In this document: piece by piece, positions 5,539-8,636 of the stretch
Layout of the letters: each line of letters opens with the position of its first letter
Position numbering within the stretch: position 1 is the first letter of the stretch
NCBI GenBank assembly: GCA_019084405.1
Contig: JAHRFX010000012.1
Coordinates: 1 to 8,636, forward strand
Source of the DNA: Methanobacterium sp.
Lineage (GTDB): Archaea > Methanobacteriota > Methanobacteria > Methanobacteriales > Methanobacteriaceae
Length of the DNA: 8,636 nt
Reading direction: 5' to 3'
Notes under the pieces: generated by a model
The model's input: the letters and a program-made list of their open reading frames with translations, nothing else
Database searches by the model: none
Told to the model about the DNA's origin: nothing
Position numbers and translations under genes: made by a program

Positions 5539-6573
5539 TTATAACTTATATTTTTTATTATATTCTTCAACAACCATTTGCATTATCCTTACAGCTTCTC
5601 TTCCTTCTTCTCCAGTTACAGGCGCTTTACCATTATTAAAAATACTATCCACGAATTCTTCTATGACTAAATCTGTCCCTATTTTTTTATCCCCTAGCAC
5701 ATTTTTTAACATACCTCCCGCTACTTGCAAAATATTTCCTAAATAATATTTCACAAAAGGACCATATTTAAGCTCCTTTAAACTATGTTTGGTTAAAATC
5801 ATTCCATTAAGATCTAAACGTAACATAGCATCTGTACCAATAATATCAATATCACATATCCAGTAATTAGGGGTGTAAGCTAAAATTACTGAACTTATAG
5901 CATTATCGCCTTTTAACTCTATCCTAAAATCATCATTAGGTGCCCATGGATGTTTAAGGTGGTTTTCAGCTAAAACTTCTACTTCGTTAATATTTTTAAT
6001 AAATTCAGATGACATATACGCCATATGTGGCCCGGTTTCACCAATAACTCCTCCTGGTAACTTATGATACCAGTGATCTTCCAAATCTATCATATCCCAA
6101 TGAGGAGTAGAAAGAAAAATCCTCATACCAACAAACTCACCGATATGGCCTTCTTTTACAAGTTTTTTTGCTTTAATAAATGGTTTATGGAAATTTTTGT
6201 TATGTATTACACATATCTCTACATTGTTTTTTGCAGCAGATTCAATCATTTGATCACAGTCTGAAACATTTAATGCCATAGGTTTTTCCATGATGATATG
6301 ACAAGAATTATTCATGGCTTCTATACCTACAGCAGCATGAATTTGGGGAGGTACACATATATCTACTAAGTCTAGATCCTCATTTTTAAACATTTCAGAT
6401 GTATTTGAATAAACTTTAGGTATTTTATATTTGCTCGCTACTTCTCTGGCTAAATTTTCATTAATGTCACAGGCTGCAATTAAATCAACATTTTCAATTT
6501 TATTAAATGCAGGTATGTGTCTTTCTTGGGCTATTAACCCACAACCTATAATTGCTACTTTTAATTTTTTCAT
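5539..6573 (-). CDS. Gfo/Idh/MocA family NAD(P)-dependent oxidoreductase
   Basis: A soluble NAD(P)-dependent dehydrogenase of 344 residues, the usual length for the family, likely acting on a nucleotide sugar that the operon's transferases then use. The N-terminal Rossmann fold begins KVAIIGCGLIAQ (5-16) with a GxGxxA-type loop. DICVPPQIHA (71-80) and IIMEKPMA (93-100) follow; the lysine of EKP is the conserved catalytic and cofactor-contacting residue. The C-terminal sheet domain contains KLPGGVIGETGPHMAYM (171-187), the family's GG-x5-G-x-H segment with the conserved histidine H183. WlbA-type UDP-sugar 3-dehydrogenases share this layout, but the exact substrate cannot be read. GGTGAT (6582-6577) gives a clear ribosome binding site. 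Its TGA is also the stop of the preceding glycosyltransferase, so the two are probably translationally coupled. No unusual features. Confidence 0.92.
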   Translation of the reverse strand: MKKLKVAIIGCGLIAQERHIPAFNKIENVDLIAACDINENLAREVASKYKIPKVYSNTSEMFKNEDLDLVDICVPPQIHAAVGIEAMNNSCHIIMEKPMALNVSDCDQMIESAAKNNVEICVIHNKNFHKPFIKAKKLVKEGHIGEFVGMRIFLSTPHWDMIDLEDHWYHKLPGGVIGETGPHMAYMSSEFIKNINEVEVLAENHLKHPWAPNDDFRIELKGDNAISSVILAYTPNYWICDIDIIGTDAMLRLDLNGMILTKHSLKELKYGPFVKYYLGNILQVAGGMLKNVLGDKKIGTDLVIEEFVDSIFNNGKAPVTGEEGREAVRIMQMVVEEYNKKYKL

Positions 6574-6576
6574 TTA

Positions 6577-6582
6577 ATCACC
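6577..6582 (-). promoter_or_regulatory. Ribosome binding site GGTGAT containing the upstream stop codon
   Basis: On the minus strand GGTGAT lies just before the ATG at 6573. The TGA within it (6580-6578) ends the preceding GT4 gene, which suggests translational coupling of the pair. Confidence 0.75.
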
Positions 6583-7756
6583 TATTAATCAAATTTTCGA
6601 AATGATAAACAATTTGTTCCCAATCATTTTTTGAAACAAACTTTTCAGCTTTTTTTCCTTCAATTTTTATTCTATTATTCTTTAATAACTGAATAGCAGT
6701 TTTTAACACGTCTTTAGGAGTATCTGCGTAAATAATTCCATTATCTCCAAATTCTCTAATTACACCTGGCAATTTAGTAGAAATTACTGGCTTACCCATG
6801 GCCATATACTCATAAAACTTAATAGGAACTATATCTTTCATTATATCATTATTGTGAGAAGGAAGTAAACAAATATCTGCAGCCGCTATAAATTGAGGGA
6901 TACTTTCGTAAGGCTGTTTTCCAGTTAAAATAACATTTTCATGGATATCATATCTATTTACAATGGCTTTGAGTTCTTTAAGGGCATCTCCTTCTCCTAC
7001 TATCATAAATTTAATGTTAGTATACTTATCTTTAAGTTTACAAACTTCCCTAACAACTTCTTGTAAACCCGAAAAGTTGTATAACCATCCTACAAATAAA
7101 AGAACATTATCCTCCTTCTGGATTCCATATTTTTTCCGTACCGATTCACCAGTAATTTTCGAATCAAAACGATTAAAATCAATTCCTGCTTTTTCTACAT
7201 ATGTTTTTTCAGGATCAGACCCTAAATCCATTACAAAATCTTTTAAAACATCGTTTATAACGATTATTGCATCTGATTCCTTTAATATTTTTTTTTCAAT
7301 CATTTTTCCTAAAGGCTGATACAGTTTAAGAGGAATTTGAGCATGATAAACATCTGTCCAATAATATATGAATGGTATATTATGTTTTTTAGCAAGCTTT
7401 AATCCAATATATGGCGTTAATATTTGAAAACCAACAATAATATCTGGTTTAAATTCGATAATTTGCTTTTCTATTTCTTTTCTTCTAGTTATTAATAAAG
7501 AAATATAATCTAGTGTTGGTATTTTGATAATCGGTGGTCTTATTACTGTTATATTTGCGCCATCATGTACTTTAGAAACATTTTCAAATATTTCTCTTTT
7601 TGATTTCAACTCTTTCTTTCCATGAGTTTGCCAGATAATTTCATAATCAATTACGCGAATTTCATGCCCTTTCAGTGATAACCTTTCCATTAAATGATGC
7701 TGTTGCAGAGGGCCTTTTTCAAACCAGTCTGTTTCTTGAACAAGTAAAATTTTCAT
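6578..7756 (-). CDS. GT4 family glycosyltransferase (GT-B fold)
   Basis: A retaining glycosyltransferase of 392 residues, full length for GT4, likely adding a sugar from a nucleotide donor to the growing lipid-linked glycan. The N-terminal acceptor domain starts MKILLVQETDWFEKGP (1-16) and has the usual LSLKGHEIRVIDYE (26-39) and PDIIVGFQILTPYIGL (104-119). The C-terminal donor domain shows EKAGIDFNRF (188-197), LLFVGWLYNFSGLQEV (219-234), FMIVGEGDALKEL (250-262), VILTGKQPYESIPQFIAAA (275-293) and IKFYEYMAMGKPVIST (312-327). The EX7E position reads D308/E316, a conservative variant. It resembles WbuB/PimB-like archaeal enzymes. The start at 7756 is supported by GGAG at 7767-7764 with a 7-base spacer. 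A 74-base gap separates it from the GT2 gene upstream, and 4 bases from the oxidoreductase. No defects. Confidence 0.93.
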   Translation of the reverse strand: MKILLVQETDWFEKGPLQQHHLMERLSLKGHEIRVIDYEIIWQTHGKKELKSKREIFENVSKVHDGANITVIRPPIIKIPTLDYISLLITRRKEIEKQIIEFKPDIIVGFQILTPYIGLKLAKKHNIPFIYYWTDVYHAQIPLKLYQPLGKMIEKKILKESDAIIVINDVLKDFVMDLGSDPEKTYVEKAGIDFNRFDSKITGESVRKKYGIQKEDNVLLFVGWLYNFSGLQEVVREVCKLKDKYTNIKFMIVGEGDALKELKAIVNRYDIHENVILTGKQPYESIPQFIAAADICLLPSHNNDIMKDIVPIKFYEYMAMGKPVISTKLPGVIREFGDNGIIYADTPKDVLKTAIQLLKNNRIKIEGKKAEKFVSKNDWEQIVYHFENLINR

Positions 7757-7830
7757 ATAATAACTCCGCTGGTGTATTAATTTTGGAGGTATCTGTTAGA
7801 ATAAATCAATAATCATATAACTTCAAATTT
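7757..7830 (-). other. 74-base gap between the first and second operon genes
   Basis: The gap is AT-rich and holds the GGAG ribosome binding site (7767-7764) of the GT4 gene. No stable hairpin or clear oligo-T stop was found. An internal promoter is possible, because this is the only gap above 20 bases in the operon, but no convincing TATA box was seen. Confidence 0.4.
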
Positions 7831-8544
7831 TTATTTAGAATTAGGATAATATTCCTTTTTATTAAAAAATTTTCTATTAAGCATATAACTGACGTGTCTC
7901 CAACCATCCTTAAAAGAACTCAACTTAGCTTCTCCGCCCCTTACCCTATAATCAATGGGTATTTGCTGAATTTTCAAATTTTTTTCAGATGCTTCAATTA
8001 CCATCTCAATAGCAAATTCCATCCCAGGTGATTTAAGATCTAATTTTTCTATTGCCTCTTTTTTAAAAGCCCTCATACCACAATGAGTATCTTTTACTTT
8101 AGATTTAAAAAGGATATTTAGCATTTTAGACAACATGGGATTTCCAATATATCTATGTAAAGCGGGCATTGCCCCATCCTCCATTTCACCTTCAAATCTG
8201 GATCCCATTATAAAATCACATTCACCATCTAAAATAGGTTTAATAAACTCATGAGCTTTTTCCAGAGGATATGTGCCATCAGCATCACCCATTAATATAA
8301 TTTCCCCTCTAGCTTCACTCAATCCCCTAATATACGCATTGCCATAGCCTCTTTTCTCTTCATAAATTACTCTAGCTCCGGCTTCTTCAGCTTCTTCAGC
8401 AGTTCTGTCTGTTGAAGCATTATTAACTACAATTATTTCGGTATCTAAACCGATTTCATTTAATTTATCTACCGGAATCGATTTAACTGTTTTACCAACA
8501 ATTCCTTCTTCATTCAATGCAGGTATTACTACTGATAACATCAT
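7831..8544 (-). CDS. GT2 family polyprenyl/dolichyl-phosphate sugar synthase-like glycosyltransferase
   Basis: A GT-A glycosyltransferase likely to move a hexose from a nucleotide sugar to a polyprenyl phosphate at the inner membrane face, supplying the operon's lipid-linked donor. With the ATG at 8544 it has 237 residues. Motifs: LSVVIPALNEE (3-13), IIVVNNASTDRT (37-48), EKRGYGNAYIRGL (63-75), metal-binding GDADGTYP (86-93), FIMGSRFEG (111-119), and KDTHCGMRAF (151-160), a hallmark of the dolichol-phosphate-glucose synthase-like group. RVRGGEAKLSSFKDGWRH (200-217) follows. Many relatives continue here into two or more membrane helices; this one ends 20 residues later with a charged tail and no helix. 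An in-frame GTG lies at 8553, but GTGA at 8553-8550 fits better as ribosome binding site for 8544. The gene looks less AT-biased than the others. It is first in the minus-strand operon. Confidence 0.9.
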   Translation of the reverse strand: MMLSVVIPALNEEGIVGKTVKSIPVDKLNEIGLDTEIIVVNNASTDRTAEEAEEAGARVIYEEKRGYGNAYIRGLSEARGEIILMGDADGTYPLEKAHEFIKPILDGECDFIMGSRFEGEMEDGAMPALHRYIGNPMLSKMLNILFKSKVKDTHCGMRAFKKEAIEKLDLKSPGMEFAIEMVIEASEKNLKIQQIPIDYRVRGGEAKLSSFKDGWRHVSYMLNRKFFNKKEYYPNSK

Positions 8545-8549
8545 TCTAA

Positions 8550-8553
8550 TCAC
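8550..8553 (-). promoter_or_regulatory. Ribosome binding site GTGA deciding the start of the first operon gene
   Basis: The minus strand reads GAGTGATTAGAATGATG. GTGA lies 5 bases before the ATG at 8544, much like the GGTGATTAAATG layout of the oxidoreductase gene. This favours 8544 (or 8541) over the GTG at 8553 as the start. Confidence 0.5.
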
Positions 8554-8583
8554 TCAAATGATAACTATATATGTATTTATTCA

Positions 8584-8602
8584 CTATATATAATCAAATT
8601 TT
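8584..8602 (-). promoter_or_regulatory. Probable archaeal promoter (BRE/TATA) of the glycan operon
   Basis: On the minus strand, AAATTTGA is followed by TTATATATAG (TATA-like core 8593-8584), with an A/T-rich BRE-like stretch upstream. A start of transcription about 25 bases on would fall near 8560-8565, giving a leader of roughly 20 bases before the ATG at 8544. A second TATA-like element (TTTATAAAAA, 8607-8598) is an alternative. AT-rich DNA makes chance matches common. Confidence 0.45.
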
Positions 8603-8636
8603 TATAAAGAGGAACAGTTTATAGTATCTTTTGGAC

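Noticed and set aside
6963..7319. Open plus-strand frame of 118 codons
   Set aside because: Antisense shadow inside the well-supported GT4 gene, with low-complexity serine-rich content.

Overview
The window is very AT-rich, almost fully coding DNA, probably from a methanogenic archaeon of the Methanobacteriales (Methanobrevibacter or Methanobacterium type). This is inferred from four things: GGTGA/GGAG ribosome binding sites that fit the archaeal 16S tail, a likely archaeal TATA box before the first gene, a large membrane protein that looks like archaeal DUF2206, and a dolichyl-phosphate-sugar-synthase-like GT2 enzyme. No RNA gene, CRISPR array, transposase or integrase was seen.

Right part (about 2281-8600, all minus strand, read right to left). 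This is one tight surface-glycan operon. A GT2 polyprenyl-phosphate sugar transferase comes first, then a GT4 glycosyltransferase, a Gfo/Idh/MocA sugar oxidoreductase, a second GT4 glycosyltransferase, and a DUF2206-like polytopic membrane protein. Apart from a 74-base gap after the first gene, spacers are 4-19 bases once starts are chosen by their ribosome binding sites. The set fits cytoplasmic assembly of a lipid-linked glycan, with sugar-nucleotide modification and a membrane step. It could serve N-glycosylation or a surface polysaccharide; the sequence does not say which.

Left part (about 217-2260). The only plus-strand genes are here: a SAM-dependent methyltransferase (312-1133) and a WbbL/rhamnosyltransferase-like GT2 (1123-2133), overlapping by 11 bases. 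The methyltransferase has lost its N-terminal zinc ribbon to an in-frame TAA at 270-272.

The main discovery is structural. The plus-strand block is bounded on each side by a nearly perfect inverted duplication made of coding sequence. IR1 (1-154 with 217-370, 153/154 identical, 62-base loop) duplicates the methyltransferase 5' end. IR2 (2187-2260 with 2302-2375, 74/74 identical, 41-base loop) duplicates the 3' end of the DUF2206 gene. In each case the loop holds the natural continuation of the duplicated gene, and microhomology sits at the turn. That is the signature of a fold-back template switch, either a real genomic rearrangement or an amplification/assembly chimera. Its consequences are visible: the membrane protein has a replaced C-terminal tail, and two defective methyltransferase 5' ends face away from each other. 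The left arm of IR1 runs off the window edge, so a second methyltransferase/glycosyltransferase copy may lie beyond it.
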